This document shows, piece by piece, positions 1-9,335 of a stretch of 64,000 bases of DNA. Below the pieces are notes generated by a model, which was given only the letters and a program-made list of their open reading frames with translations, was not told where the DNA came from and ran no database searches. Location of the stretch: the NCBI RefSeq assembly GCF_009799925.1, contig NZ_WELK01000001.1, positions 744,001 through 808,000 of the forward strand, read 5' to 3'. The DNA is from Pseudomonas sp. R-28-1W-6. Lineage in GTDB: Bacteria > Pseudomonadota > Gammaproteobacteria > Pseudomonadales > Pseudomonadaceae. Position 1 is the stretch's first letter; the number at the start of each line of letters is the position of its first letter. The translations under genes were made by a program, and so were the position numbers.

Positions 1-219
1 TAGCACCTTGGCGCCTTCGGCGGTCTGCCAGGTCTGGATTTCCAGCTGGCGCCGGCTGAGGGCCTGGCCATCGAGGCTGGCGAGGGATTCCAGCTGGGTG
101 CTTTCGGTTGCCGCTGCGGGCGCCTGGGCGCTGCGGTTGGCGATAAAGCTCAGCAGGCCGACCAGCAGCAGGGTGATGAGGCCGACGATGGCATAACGCA
201 TACCGTTGCGTTCACTCAT
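1..219 (-). CDS. M16 family peptidase, N-terminal part only (runs off the window)
   Basis: Only the first 73 codons are present; the gene continues left of the window. The start ATG (complement of 217-219) overlaps the stop of the next gene upstream in an ATGA arrangement, so the two are translationally coupled. The visible part begins with a short basic stretch and one hydrophobic segment (about residues 9-26) that looks like a signal anchor, then an Ala/Ser/Gln-rich linker. A second M16-like protein following a first one is the usual arrangement beside ftsY in Pseudomonas (PA0371/PA0372, from memory); the second member often lacks the zinc motif. No catalytic residues can be seen here, so the family assignment rests on context. 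Confidence 0.6.
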   Translation of the reverse strand, partial: MSERNGMRYAIVGLITLLLVGLLSFIANRSAQAPAAATESTQLESLASLDGQALSRRQLEIQTWQTAEGAKVL

Positions 220-1580
220 GGCTGGGCTCCTTCACGGCTGGTTTCCTCGGGCAGTACGTGGGCCACGCTCAGGCGGCTGCGGGTGAAATAGGTTTGCGCG
301 GCCTTCTGGATATCGGCGGCGGTCACCGCCTCCAGGGCGGCGAGGTCCTGGTCCATCAGGGTCCAGGACAGGCCGACGGTTTCCAGTTCGCCGATGGTGG
401 TGGCCTGGCTGGTGATCGAGTCGCGCTCGTAGACCAGCCCGGCGATCACCTGGGCGCGTACCCGTTGCAGTTCCTCGGCGCTCGGCGGGTTGTGCTTGAG
501 GTCGTCGAGCTGGCGCCACAGGCCGGCTTCGACCTGCTCCAGGGTCTTACCCTTCTGCACGTTGGGGGTGGCGGTGAGGATGAACAGGCTGTCGCCACGG
601 GCGAAGGCGTCGTACCAGGACGAGGCGCCGGACACCAGTTCCTCGCCGCGCTCCAGGCGGGTCGGCAGGCGGCCGCTGTAGCCGCCGTCGAGCAGGGCGC
701 TGATCAGGCGCAGGGCGTGCACCTCGCGCGCGTCCTTGGCGCTGGCCAGGCCGGGCACGTTGAAGGCGTAGAGCAGGCTCGGCAGCTGGGTCTTCACATG
801 CAGCTTGATCCGCCGCTCGCCGGGTTCGGCCAGTTCGCGCGGGGCCTTGGCCGCCGGCACGGGACGCTGGGGGATGGCGCCGAAGTAGTGCTCGGCCAGC
901 CGCTGCACCTCGTCCTTGCCGACATCGCCGACCACCACCAGGGTGGCGTTGTTCGGCACGTACCAGGTCTGGTACCAGGCGCGCAGTTCCTCGACGCTCA
1001 TGCGCTCGAGGTCGGCCATCCAGCCGATGGTCGGCGTGTGGTAGCCGCTGGCGGGATAGGCCATGGCCTTGAAGCGCTCGTAGGCCAGGGCGCTCGGCTT
1101 GTCGTCGGTGCGCAGGCGGCGCTCTTCCTTGATCACCTCGATCTCGCGGGCGAACTCGTCGGCCGGCAGCTTGAGGCTGGCCAGGCGGTCGGCCTCCAGT
1201 TCGAAGGCCACGGCCAGGCGATCGCGCGACAGCACCTGGTAGTAGGCGGTGTAGTCGTCGCTGGTGAAGGCGTTCTCCTCGGCGCCGAGCTCGCGCAGGA
1301 TGCGCGAGGCCTCGCCGGGGCCGAGCTTGCGGCTGCCCTTGAACATCATGTGCTCGAGGGCGTGGGACAGGCCGGTCTGGCCGGGTGTCTCGTAGCTGGA
1401 GCCGACCTTGTACCAGAGCTGGGAGACCACCACGGGGGCGCGGTGATCCTCGCGGACCACGACCTTGAGGCCGTTGGCCAGTTTGAACTCGTGGGTGGCC
1501 TGGGTTGCGGCGGCGTGCGCCAGCGGCGCACAGAGGACAGTAAGCAGCAGGCCGGCACAGCGGCGGGCTAGTCGATTCAT
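216..1580 (-). CDS. Periplasmic M16 zinc metallopeptidase (insulinase/pitrilysin family)
   Basis: 454 residues. A classical signal peptide covers about residues 1-24, ending near AHAAA. The inverted zinc motif HxxEH is present as HALEH at about residues 68-72, followed by MMFKGS, and a downstream acidic zinc ligand is expected in the EADRLASL stretch. This is the active member of a pair, with the partner starting inside its stop codon. Proteins of this family degrade peptides or process exported proteins in the periplasm; the substrate is not known. It is divergent from ftsY, with a 138-bp gap between the two starts. The role beyond zinc peptidase is inference. Confidence 0.88.
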   Translation of the reverse strand: MNRLARRCAGLLLTVLCAPLAHAAATQATHEFKLANGLKVVVREDHRAPVVVSQLWYKVGSSYETPGQTGLSHALEHMMFKGSRKLGPGEASRILRELGAEENAFTSDDYTAYYQVLSRDRLAVAFELEADRLASLKLPADEFAREIEVIKEERRLRTDDKPSALAYERFKAMAYPASGYHTPTIGWMADLERMSVEELRAWYQTWYVPNNATLVVVGDVGKDEVQRLAEHYFGAIPQRPVPAAKAPRELAEPGERRIKLHVKTQLPSLLYAFNVPGLASAKDAREVHALRLISALLDGGYSGRLPTRLERGEELVSGASSWYDAFARGDSLFILTATPNVQKGKTLEQVEAGLWRQLDDLKHNPPSAEELQRVRAQVIAGLVYERDSITSQATTIGELETVGLSWTLMDQDLAALEAVTAADIQKAAQTYFTRSRLSVAHVLPEETSREGAQP

Positions 1581-1718
1581 CGATTCGGGACCTGTCGGAC
1601 AGCCCGGGCGGTCGTACCGCCGGCGGGCGAAGAGGTGCTAGGATACCCCATCCTTTTCCGGGGCGGCGCGGTGGCTGTATCAGCCTGTTGCGCGGCTCAT
1701 TTGAGATGCAAGCGACCC

Positions 1719-3263
1719 ATGTTTGGTTCCAACGACGACAAGAAGTCGCCAGCCCCGGCTGGCAAGGCTCCGGCCGAGGCCGGAGAGAAGAAATCGCTGT
1801 TCGGCTGGCTGCGCAAGAAGCCGCAGGATGAGCCGGCTACTTCGGCACCCGTCGCGACTGCGCTGGATGCCACGGCGCCTGCTGCACCGGTCGAGCCCGT
1901 AGCCCCGTCTGTTCCGCTCGATACCCCGGCAGCGCCGGTTTCCGTCGCGCCTGCCGCGCCGCCGCTTGCGGCAGCGCTCGTCGAGCCTGCTGCTGTGCCG
2001 GTATCGGTGGAAGCGCCTGTCGAACCGCTGGCGGTCGAGCTCGTTGCCGCGCCTGCGCCGATCGAAGTCGTCCCCGCGCCGGTTGCCGAAGTACCGGCCA
2101 GCACTGCGCCTGAGCCGAGTGTCGTCGCCGTACCAGTCGCGCCAGCCCCTGCAGCGGTCGCCGCTGCAGCTCCCGCCGCAGGCGAGCCGGCCAAACCGGC
2201 CTTCTCGCGCTTCCGTATCAATGCCGGCGCCGAAGTCACCCATGCGGTGCACGAGCCGGTGGCCGAGGTCTTCGTGCCGGTCGAGCCCGAGCCGGCGCCG
2301 CAGCTGGAGCAGAACAAGCCCGGCGACAACCAGGGCGGCTGGTTTGCCCGCCTCAAGCAGGGCCTGTCGAAGACCAGCGCCAGCCTGGGCGAGGGCATGG
2401 CCAGCCTGTTCCTCGGCAAGAAGGCGATCGACGACGACTTGCTCGACGAACTGGAAACCCGCCTGCTGATGGCCGATGTCGGCGTCGAGGCCACCACCGC
2501 CATCGTGCAGAGCCTGACCAAGCGCGTGGCGCGCAAGGAGCTGGCCGACAGCGATGCGCTGTACAAGGCGCTGCAGGAAGAGCTGGCCGGCCTGCTGGCG
2601 CCGGTGGAGAAGCCGCTGCTGGTCGACAGCGGCAAGCAGCCCTATGTGATCCTGGTGGTTGGCGTGAATGGCGTGGGCAAGACCACCACCATCGGCAAGC
2701 TGGCCAAGAAGCTGCAGGGCGAGGGCAAGAAGGTCATGCTGGCCGCCGGCGACACCTTCCGTGCCGCCGCCGTCGAGCAGCTGCAGGTGTGGGGCGAGCG
2801 CAACAACATCGCGGTGATCGCCCAGCACACCGGCGCCGACTCCGCCTCGGTGATCTTCGACGCGGTGCAGGCGGCCAAGGCTCGTGGCATCGACGTGCTG
2901 ATCGCCGACACGGCCGGGCGCCTGCACACCAAAGACAACCTGATGGAAGAGCTGAAGAAGGTCGGCCGGGTGATCGGCAAGCTGGACGAGACGGCGCCGC
3001 ACGAAGTGCTGCTGGTGCTGGACGCCGGCACCGGACAGAACGCCATCAACCAGACCAAGCAGTTCCACCAGACCGTGGCTCTCACCGGCCTGGCCCTGAC
3101 CAAGCTGGACGGCACCGCCAAGGGCGGGGTGATCTTCGCCCTGGCCAAGCAGTTCGGCCTGCCGATCCGCTATATCGGCGTCGGTGAGGGTATCGACGAC
3201 CTGCGCACCTTCGTCGCGCAGGACTTCGTCCAGGCCCTGTTTGCGGAGAAGGAGCGCGCATGA
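1719..3263 (+). CDS. ftsY: Signal recognition particle receptor FtsY
   Basis: 514 residues from ATG 1719; the reading frame is open further upstream but the family-like start MFGSNDDKK fits best. FtsY is the SRP receptor GTPase that docks ribosome-nascent chain complexes to the SecYEG translocon. About residues 40-220 form a long Ala/Pro/Val/Glu low-complexity A domain; then comes the NG domain with P-loop GVNGVGKTT (about 314), the DTFRAAA insertion box, DTAGR (about 397) and TKLDG (about 460). It is the first gene of ftsY-ftsE-ftsX and overlaps ftsE by four bases. The acidic and Pro-rich N domain is long, which is common in Pseudomonas. Confidence 0.97.
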   Translation: MFGSNDDKKSPAPAGKAPAEAGEKKSLFGWLRKKPQDEPATSAPVATALDATAPAAPVEPVAPSVPLDTPAAPVSVAPAAPPLAAALVEPAAVPVSVEAPVEPLAVELVAAPAPIEVVPAPVAEVPASTAPEPSVVAVPVAPAPAAVAAAAPAAGEPAKPAFSRFRINAGAEVTHAVHEPVAEVFVPVEPEPAPQLEQNKPGDNQGGWFARLKQGLSKTSASLGEGMASLFLGKKAIDDDLLDELETRLLMADVGVEATTAIVQSLTKRVARKELADSDALYKALQEELAGLLAPVEKPLLVDSGKQPYVILVVGVNGVGKTTTIGKLAKKLQGEGKKVMLAAGDTFRAAAVEQLQVWGERNNIAVIAQHTGADSASVIFDAVQAAKARGIDVLIADTAGRLHTKDNLMEELKKVGRVIGKLDETAPHEVLLVLDAGTGQNAINQTKQFHQTVALTGLALTKLDGTAKGGVIFALAKQFGLPIRYIGVGEGIDDLRTFVAQDFVQALFAEKERA

Positions 3264-3928
3264 TTCGCTTTGAGCAGGTCGGCAAGCGGTATGCCAACGG
3301 CCATGTCGGGTTGCACGAACTGAGTTTCCGCGTGCGCCGCGGCGAGTTCCTCTTCGTCACCGGCCATTCCGGTGCCGGCAAGTCGACCCTGCTGCGCCTG
3401 CTGCTGGCGATGGAGCGGCCGACCACCGGCAAGCTGCTGCTGGCCGGGCAGGACCTGTCGACCATCACCAATGCGCAGATCCCCTTCCTGCGCCGGCAGA
3501 TCGGCGTGGTGTTCCAGAATCACCAGCTGCTGTTCGACCGCAGCGTGTTCAACAACGTCGCCCTGCCGCTGCAGATCCTCGGCCTGTCCAAGGAAGAGAT
3601 CAGCAAGCGCGTCGGCGCGGCCCTGGAACGCGTCAGCCTGAGCGACAAGGCCGAGCAGTCGCCGGCCGACCTGTCCACCGGCCAGCAGCAGCGTGTCGGC
3701 ATCGCCCGTGCGGTGGTGCATCGTCCGGCCCTGCTGCTGGCGGACGAACCCACCGGCAACCTCGATCCGCGCCTGGCGGCGGAGATCATGGGTGTGTTCG
3801 AAGACATCAACCGCCTGGGCACCACGGTGCTGATCGCCAGCCACGACCTGTCGCTGATCGCCCGCATGCGTCACCGCATGCTGACCCTGCAACGCGGCCG
3901 CCTGATCGGCGACGGAGAGGCCAGCTGA
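3260..3928 (+). CDS. ftsE: Cell division ATP-binding protein FtsE
   Basis: 222 residues, the usual FtsE length. It is an ABC ATPase with Walker A GHSGAGKST (about 35-43), signature LSTGQQQR (about 137) and Walker B LLLADEPTGNLD (about 157). FtsE partners FtsX at the septum and drives activation of periplasmic amidases through EnvC, which is encoded at the other end of this window (61095-62336). The start overlaps the ftsY stop by ATGA and its last base is the first base of ftsX, so the three genes are co-translated. Confidence 0.97.
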   Translation: MIRFEQVGKRYANGHVGLHELSFRVRRGEFLFVTGHSGAGKSTLLRLLLAMERPTTGKLLLAGQDLSTITNAQIPFLRRQIGVVFQNHQLLFDRSVFNNVALPLQILGLSKEEISKRVGAALERVSLSDKAEQSPADLSTGQQQRVGIARAVVHRPALLLADEPTGNLDPRLAAEIMGVFEDINRLGTTVLIASHDLSLIARMRHRMLTLQRGRLIGDGEAS

Positions 3929-4938
3929 TGAGCGAGAGCCAACGCAACCCCAAGGCCGCCGAACGCGTCGGCGCGGTCAAGGCCAAGGCCGACAAGCCGG
4001 TCGACCACGGCCCGGACTTCACCACCCTGCTGCACGCCTGGCTGGAAAGCCACCGCACCAGCCTGCTCGACAGCCTGCGCCGTCTGGCCCGTCAGCCGAT
4101 CGGCAGCTTCTTCACCTGCCTGGTGATGGCCATTGCCCTGTCCCTGCCGATGGGCCTGTCGCTGCTGCTGGACAACGTCGAGCGCCTCGGCGGCTCCTGG
4201 CAGCGCGCCGCGCAGATTTCCCTGTACCTGCAACTGGAAACCAGCGACGCCGCCGGCCAGCAGCTGCGCGACGAAATCGCCGGCATGGGCGATGTGGCCA
4301 GCGCCGAGTGGATCAGCCGCGAGCAGGCCCTGGCCGACTTCCAGCAGCAGTCCGGCCTCGGCGAGGCCCTGCGCGAGCTGCCGGACAATCCGCTGCCCGG
4401 CGTGGTGGTGGTGACGCCCAGGGAAGTCGACAAACCGACCCTGGAAGCGCTACGGCAGAACCTTTCGGAAATGCCCGGGGTGCAGCAGGCCCAGCTGGAT
4501 TTGCTGTGGGTCGAGCGCCTGTCGGCGATCCTCAAGCTCGGCGAGCACTTCGTCTTCGGCCTGACCCTGCTGCTGGTGCTGGCCCTGCTGCTGGTGATCG
4601 GCAACACCATCCGCCTGCATATCGAGAACCGCCGCAGCGAGATCGAGGTGATCAAGCTGGTCGGCGGCACCGATGGCTACGTGCGTCGGCCCTTCCTCTA
4701 TATGGGCGCGCTGTATGGCGTCGGCGCCGGCCTGCTGGCCTGGGCCGTGCTGGTGTTCGGTCTGGACTGGCTGAATGCCGCAGTGGTGCGCCTGGCTGGC
4801 TTGTATGGCAGCGACTTCGCCCTGGCCGGGGTGCCGGCCGACGATGCCCTGTCGCTGCTGCTCGGCGCGGTGCTGCTGGGCTATATTGGCGCCTGGCTGG
4901 CGGTGGCCCGACATTTGAGCGAGCTTGCGCCTAGATAG
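3928..4938 (+). CDS. ftsX: Cell division membrane protein FtsX
   Basis: 336 residues. The N-terminal 50-60 residues are cytoplasmic, charged and Lys/Glu-rich; TM1 lies at about 58-82; a periplasmic domain follows (about 83-205), then three more hydrophobic segments at about 207-230, 255-280 and 300-325. This matches the type VII ABC permease FtsX topology, in which the large periplasmic loop contacts EnvC to switch on septal peptidoglycan amidases. The gene is translationally linked to ftsE and ends 113 bp before rpoH, the conserved order ftsYEX-rpoH in gammaproteobacteria. Confidence 0.96.
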   Translation: MSESQRNPKAAERVGAVKAKADKPVDHGPDFTTLLHAWLESHRTSLLDSLRRLARQPIGSFFTCLVMAIALSLPMGLSLLLDNVERLGGSWQRAAQISLYLQLETSDAAGQQLRDEIAGMGDVASAEWISREQALADFQQQSGLGEALRELPDNPLPGVVVVTPREVDKPTLEALRQNLSEMPGVQQAQLDLLWVERLSAILKLGEHFVFGLTLLLVLALLLVIGNTIRLHIENRRSEIEVIKLVGGTDGYVRRPFLYMGALYGVGAGLLAWAVLVFGLDWLNAAVVRLAGLYGSDFALAGVPADDALSLLLGAVLLGYIGAWLAVARHLSELAPR

Positions 4939-4993
4939 TTAAGCTATTGTTTTTATTGATATTTATAGACTGTAAAGGAACTTTTCCAAGCCC

Positions 4994-5021
4994 TTGCAGT
5001 CATAGGCCGCAGTGCTACACT
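4994..5021 (+). promoter_or_regulatory. Sigma-70-like promoter of rpoH
   Basis: TTGCAG (4994-4999), a 16-bp spacer and TACACT (5016-5021) lie 31 bp before the rpoH start. The stretch between ftsX and rpoH is distinctly AT-richer than its surroundings, as expected for a promoter region. In other bacteria rpoH has several promoters and a thermosensitive mRNA leader; only this sigma-70 match can be pointed to here. Confidence 0.55.
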
Positions 5022-5051
5022 GCTGGCCGATTTGAAAGTTGGAGGTTTTTC

Positions 5052-5906
<855 letters not shown>

Positions 5907-5922
5907 GCGCCATGCTTCGAAG

Positions 5923-5948
5923 AAGCCGCACCCAGGTGCGGCTTTTTT
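5923..5948 (+). terminator. Rho-independent terminator of rpoH
   Basis: The perfect stem AAGCCGCACC/GGTGCGGCTT with a two-base loop is followed by a T run, starting 17 bp after the rpoH stop. Confidence 0.9.
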
Positions 5949-6028
5949 ATGTCCGTTGATTTTCTGTTGAGGGTTGCGGGCCGTGCTTTGCTTTCGGGGT
6001 GCTCGATGCCTGCATCTGGGCAGGTTCC

Positions 6029-6088
6029 GTAGGGTGCGCCGTGCGCACCAAGGGCCTGCGCGTGGCTGGTGGTGCGCCCGTTGCACCC
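6029..6088. repeat. REP/BIME-like palindromic repeat between rpoH and mtgA
   Basis: A 21-bp unit (6029-6049) and a diverged inverted partner (6070-6088) form a long imperfect hairpin in the noncoding gap between the convergent rpoH and mtgA. The 21-bp unit recurs exactly, in inverted orientation, at 56790-56810 before hisF. Such short GC-rich palindromes are typical of dispersed intergenic repeats in Pseudomonas. I see no gene in 5949-6140. Confidence 0.75.
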
Positions 6089-6140
6089 TGCGCAGAGCAG
6101 GGCCACGGCGCCTTGCCGATCAGCCTGTGGCATCTGCGCC

Positions 6141-6878
6141 TCAGGGGCGCGGCAGCCACTGCGGCCACCAGTCCGGCAGCGGCCGGGCGATCTGGTTGAG
6201 GTAGTGGCTGCCGCCCAGCTGGTAGCTCTGCTGGCGAATCCAGTTGGCCCGGCGGCTCACGTGCGGGCCCGGACGGCGCGGGTTCCAGGCGCGCGGATTG
6301 GGCAGCACGGCGGCCAGCAGGCAGGCCTGCTGGCGCGACAGGTAGGGCGCGCCGGTGCCGAAGTGGTGGCGCGCGGCAGCTTCCGCGCCGAACACGCCGT
6401 CGCCCCACTCGACGCTGTTGAGGTACACCTCGAGAATCCGCTGCTTCGGCCAGAGCAGCTCGATCAGCCCGGTGAGCCAGGCCTCCAGGGCCTTGCGCGG
6501 CCAGCTGCGGCCGGACCAGAGGAACAGGTTCTTCGCCACCTGCTGGCTGATGGTGCTGGCGCCGCGCAGGGTGCCGCCGTTGCCGTTGTGCGCGAAGGCC
6601 TGCTGGATGGCGGCCAGGTCGAAGCCCCAGTGCTCGGCGAACTTCTGGTCCTCGGCGGCGATCACCGCGATCTTCAGGTCGTCCGGCAGCTCCTGCCAGG
6701 GGCGCCAGCTGCGTTGCAGGTCGATTGGCTGGCCGTCGACCCAGGACTCGATCTTGCGCTCGACCATCAGCGCCGTGCCCGGCGGATCGATCCAGCGCAG
6801 GGCGAGCACCAGCAGCGCCGAACCGACGGCGAACCAGAGCAACAGTTTGGACAGGCGGCGAAACAGGCGACGGAGCAT
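6141..6878 (-). CDS. mtgA: Monofunctional biosynthetic peptidoglycan transglycosylase
   Basis: 245 residues, normal MtgA length. A short basic N-terminus precedes one membrane anchor (about residues 10-28), then a GT51 glycosyltransferase domain. The catalytic Glu box AAEDQKFAEHWGFD lies at about 74-87, and the conserved GASTISQQVAKNLFLW and RKALEAWLT motifs follow. The enzyme polymerises lipid II glycan strands at the periplasmic face of the inner membrane. It stands alone, convergent with rpoH and divergent from the DUF423 gene. Confidence 0.95.
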   Translation of the reverse strand: MLRRLFRRLSKLLLWFAVGSALLVLALRWIDPPGTALMVERKIESWVDGQPIDLQRSWRPWQELPDDLKIAVIAAEDQKFAEHWGFDLAAIQQAFAHNGNGGTLRGASTISQQVAKNLFLWSGRSWPRKALEAWLTGLIELLWPKQRILEVYLNSVEWGDGVFGAEAAARHHFGTGAPYLSRQQACLLAAVLPNPRAWNPRRPGPHVSRRANWIRQQSYQLGGSHYLNQIARPLPDWWPQWLPRP

Positions 6879-6948
6879 GGGCTGGCTTGGCCGAAGGGAG
6901 TGGGCGGGCCATTATAGCGGCCGCATTGGGCTTGTCCGGGAGTGAATC

Positions 6949-7320
6949 ATGTTACGAGTCTTTCTGTTGTTGGCGGCCTTCGCCGGTTTTACCGGGGTGG
7001 CGCTGGGCGCCTTTGCCGCCCACGGCCTCAAGGCGCGCCTGAGTGCCGAGTACCTGGCGGTGTTCCAGACCGGCGTGCATTACCAGCTGATCCACGCGCT
7101 GGCCCTGTTCGGCGTGGCGCTGCTGCTGCAACGCCTGCCGAGCGGCCTGCTGCAGGCCGCCGGCAGCCTGTTCGCCCTGGGCATTCTGCTGTTCTCCGGC
7201 AGCCTCTACCTGCTGACCCTCAGTGGCATCGGCAAGCTCGGCATGATCACCCCGCTGGGTGGCCTGGCCTTTCTCGCCGGCTGGCTGTGCCTGGGCCTGG
7301 CGGCCTGGCGTGCGGCCTGA
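6949..7320 (+). CDS. DUF423 family inner-membrane protein (YgdD-like)
   Basis: 123 residues, almost entirely hydrophobic, with about four transmembrane segments. The pattern GVALGAFAAHGLK near residue 20, GVHYQLIHALAL near 45, and a Gly/Pro-containing last loop (KLGMITPLGGLAFLAGW) identify the DUF423 family. The function of the family is not known. The start ATG 6949 is divergent from mtgA; 122 bp separate the stop from thiS, which has its own promoter. Confidence 0.9.
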   Translation: MLRVFLLLAAFAGFTGVALGAFAAHGLKARLSAEYLAVFQTGVHYQLIHALALFGVALLLQRLPSGLLQAAGSLFALGILLFSGSLYLLTLSGIGKLGMITPLGGLAFLAGWLCLGLAAWRAA

Positions 7321-7382
7321 CCTGCGGCCGATGGCAGGGTGGTTGGCGGCGCTATCATGCGGATGAATGGCGTCCTTTTACC

Positions 7383-7411
7383 TTGGTCACTGTCGGTGAT
7401 CGGGCTAGAAT
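7383..7411 (+). promoter_or_regulatory. Sigma-70-like promoter of thiSG
   Basis: TTGGTC (7383-7388), a 17-bp spacer and TAGAAT (7406-7411). Transcription would begin about 25 bases before thiS, which leaves no room for a TPP riboswitch, and I see no THI-box-like sequence. Confidence 0.55.
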
Positions 7412-7442
7412 GCCGACCCTTTCATGTTTTGACTGCCCAGCC

Positions 7443-7643
7443 ATGTTTATCCAGTTGAACGGCGAACCTTTCGAACTGCCCGCTGGCGCAACCGTCGCCG
7501 AGCTGCTGGTGCGCATGCAACTGACCGGCAAGCGGGTGGCAGTCGAACTCAACCTGGACATCGTGCCGCGCAGCCAGCATGCCGCCACGGTCCTGCACGA
7601 CGGCGACCAGCTGGAAGTCGTCCACGCCATCGGCGGCGGCTAG
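7443..7643 (+). CDS. thiS: Sulfur carrier protein ThiS
   Basis: 66 residues, beta-grasp ubiquitin-like fold. The C-terminus HAIGGG carries the diglycine-type tail whose last Gly becomes a thiocarboxylate and donates sulfur to thiazole synthase. The N-terminal [12 protein letters not shown] is typical. It lies 20 bp upstream of thiG, so the carrier and its client enzyme are co-transcribed. An upstream in-frame extension to 6942 is ignored because it crosses the DUF423 gene. Confidence 0.95.
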   Translation: MFIQLNGEPFELPAGATVAELLVRMQLTGKRVAVELNLDIVPRSQHAATVLHDGDQLEVVHAIGGG

Positions 7644-7663
7644 TCCGCCCGCGAGGAGTTGCC

Positions 7664-8455
7664 ATGAGCGCCATCATCGACAAGCCATTCACCCTGGCCG
7701 GCCGTACCTACGAGTCGCGCCTGCTGGTGGGCACCGGCAAGTACAAGGACCTCGAGGAAACCCGCCTGGCCATCGAGGCCTCGGGGGCCGAGATCGTCAC
7801 CGTGGCCGTGCGCCGGACCAATATCGGGCAGAACCCGGGCGAGCCCAACCTGCTCGATGTGATCGACCCGCAGCGTTACACCATCCTGCCCAATACCGCC
7901 GGCTGCTATGACGCCGCCGAAGCCGTGCGCACCTGCCGCCTGGCCCGCGAGCTGCTCGACGGCCACAAGCTGGTCAAGCTGGAAGTACTGGCCGACCAGA
8001 AGACCCTGTTCCCCAACGTGATCGAGACCCTCAAGGCCGCCGAAGTGCTGGTCAAGGACGGTTTCGACGTGATGGTGTACACCAGCGACGACCCGATCAT
8101 CGCCCGCCAGCTGGCCGAGATGGGCTGCATCGCGGTGATGCCGCTGGCCGGCCTGATCGGCACCGGCCTGGGCATCTGCAACCCGTACAACCTGCGCATC
8201 ATCCTCGAAGAGGCCAAGGTGCCGGTGCTGGTGGATGCCGGCGTGGGTACCGCCTCCGACGCCACCATCGCCATGGAGCTGGGCTGCGAGGCGGTGCTGA
8301 TGAACAGCGCCATCGCCCATGCGCAGAACCCGGTGCTGATGGGCGCGGCGATGAAGCACGCGATCATCGCCGGGCGCATGGCCTACCTGGCCGGACGCAT
8401 GCCGAAGAAACTCTATGCCAGCGCCTCGTCGCCGCTGGATGGCCTGATCAAGTAA
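7664..8455 (+). CDS. thiG: Thiazole synthase ThiG
   Basis: 263 residues, the usual length. ThiG makes the thiazole phosphate ring of thiamine from deoxyxylulose 5-phosphate, dehydroglycine and ThiS-thiocarboxylate. The TIM-barrel sequence includes [15 protein letters not shown] near the N-terminus, the Schiff-base lysine strand LVKLEVLAD near residue 105, and the phosphate-binding [10 protein letters not shown] near 190. It sits between thiS and trmB in one operon, with a Shine-Dalgarno GAGGAG before ATG 7664. Confidence 0.97.
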   Translation: MSAIIDKPFTLAGRTYESRLLVGTGKYKDLEETRLAIEASGAEIVTVAVRRTNIGQNPGEPNLLDVIDPQRYTILPNTAGCYDAAEAVRTCRLARELLDGHKLVKLEVLADQKTLFPNVIETLKAAEVLVKDGFDVMVYTSDDPIIARQLAEMGCIAVMPLAGLIGTGLGICNPYNLRIILEEAKVPVLVDAGVGTASDATIAMELGCEAVLMNSAIAHAQNPVLMGAAMKHAIIAGRMAYLAGRMPKKLYASASSPLDGLIK

Positions 8456-8464
8456 GAGAACCCG

Positions 8465-9184
8465 ATGAGTGAACTAGTCGAGCCGGCAGAAGACGGCGCA
8501 GTCGAGCGTCCGCACCGCGGCATCAAGAGTTTCGTCATGCGCTCCGGGCGGATGACCGAAGGCCAGCAGCGCGGCCTCGATCTGGGCTGGCCGCAGTTCG
8601 GCCTGCAACTGGAAGACGGTCTGCGCGATTTCGACCAGGTGTTCGGCCGCAGCGCGCCGCGCACCTTCGAGATCGGCTTCGGCATGGGCCATGCCACCCT
8701 GGAGATGGCCGCCGCCGCCCCGGAGCAGGATTTCATCGGCGTTGAAGTGCACAAGCCCGGCGTCGGCGCGCTGCTCAACGGCATGCTCACGCAGAACCTG
8801 AGCAATATCCGCGTGTACAGCTGCGATGCCCTGGAAGTGCTGCGCGACTGCGTGGCCGATGCCAGTCTCGATCGCCTGCTGCTGTTCTTCCCGGACCCCT
8901 GGCACAAGTCGCGTCATCACAAGCGTCGCATCGTCCAGCCGACCTTTGCCGAGCTGGTGCGGCAGAAGCTGAAGATCGGCGGCGTGCTGCACATGGCCAC
9001 CGACTGGGAGCAGTATGCCGAGCACATGCTGGAAGTGATGAACGTGGCCCCCGGCTACCGCAACCTGGCGGCCGACGGGCGCTGGGTGGAGCGCCCGAGC
9101 GAGCGCCCGGTGACCAAGTTCGAACGCCGCGGCGAGCGCCTCGGCCACGGTGTCTGGGATCTCAAGTTCCAGCGCATCGACTGA
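8465..9184 (+). CDS. trmB: tRNA (guanine-N7-)-methyltransferase TrmB
   Basis: 239 residues. TrmB methylates G46 in the variable loop of tRNAs using SAM. SAM motif I is [15 protein letters not shown] near residue 70, and the family signature [16 protein letters not shown] lies near 140. The start is nine bases after the thiG stop, giving thiS-thiG-trmB, the same order I recall for P. aeruginosa PA0380-0382. About 150 bp follow before the next gene with nothing recognisable. Confidence 0.96.
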   Translation: MSELVEPAEDGAVERPHRGIKSFVMRSGRMTEGQQRGLDLGWPQFGLQLEDGLRDFDQVFGRSAPRTFEIGFGMGHATLEMAAAAPEQDFIGVEVHKPGVGALLNGMLTQNLSNIRVYSCDALEVLRDCVADASLDRLLLFFPDPWHKSRHHKRRIVQPTFAELVRQKLKIGGVLHMATDWEQYAEHMLEVMNVAPGYRNLAADGRWVERPSERPVTKFERRGERLGHGVWDLKFQRID

Positions 9185-9335
9185 TTCAACACCCCTGTGG
9201 AACAGGGCAAAACTGACCGGGACCACCCGGCGCCAGGACGGCGTTTCACCTCACCCGATAGCTATCTGCAAGTGCGGCCTACACTGGCTTAGAAAAAGAA
9301 CAGCGGCACGCATGACGTGTCGCGAGGAGATCGCT

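Noticed and set aside
258-1571. 437-codon plus-strand frame opposite the M16 protease
   Set aside because: Antisense to a gene with a signal peptide and HALEH zinc motif; same GC-driven artefact.
7321-7442. TPP riboswitch before thiS
   Set aside because: The likely promoter leaves a leader of only about 25 bases and no THI-box motif is seen.
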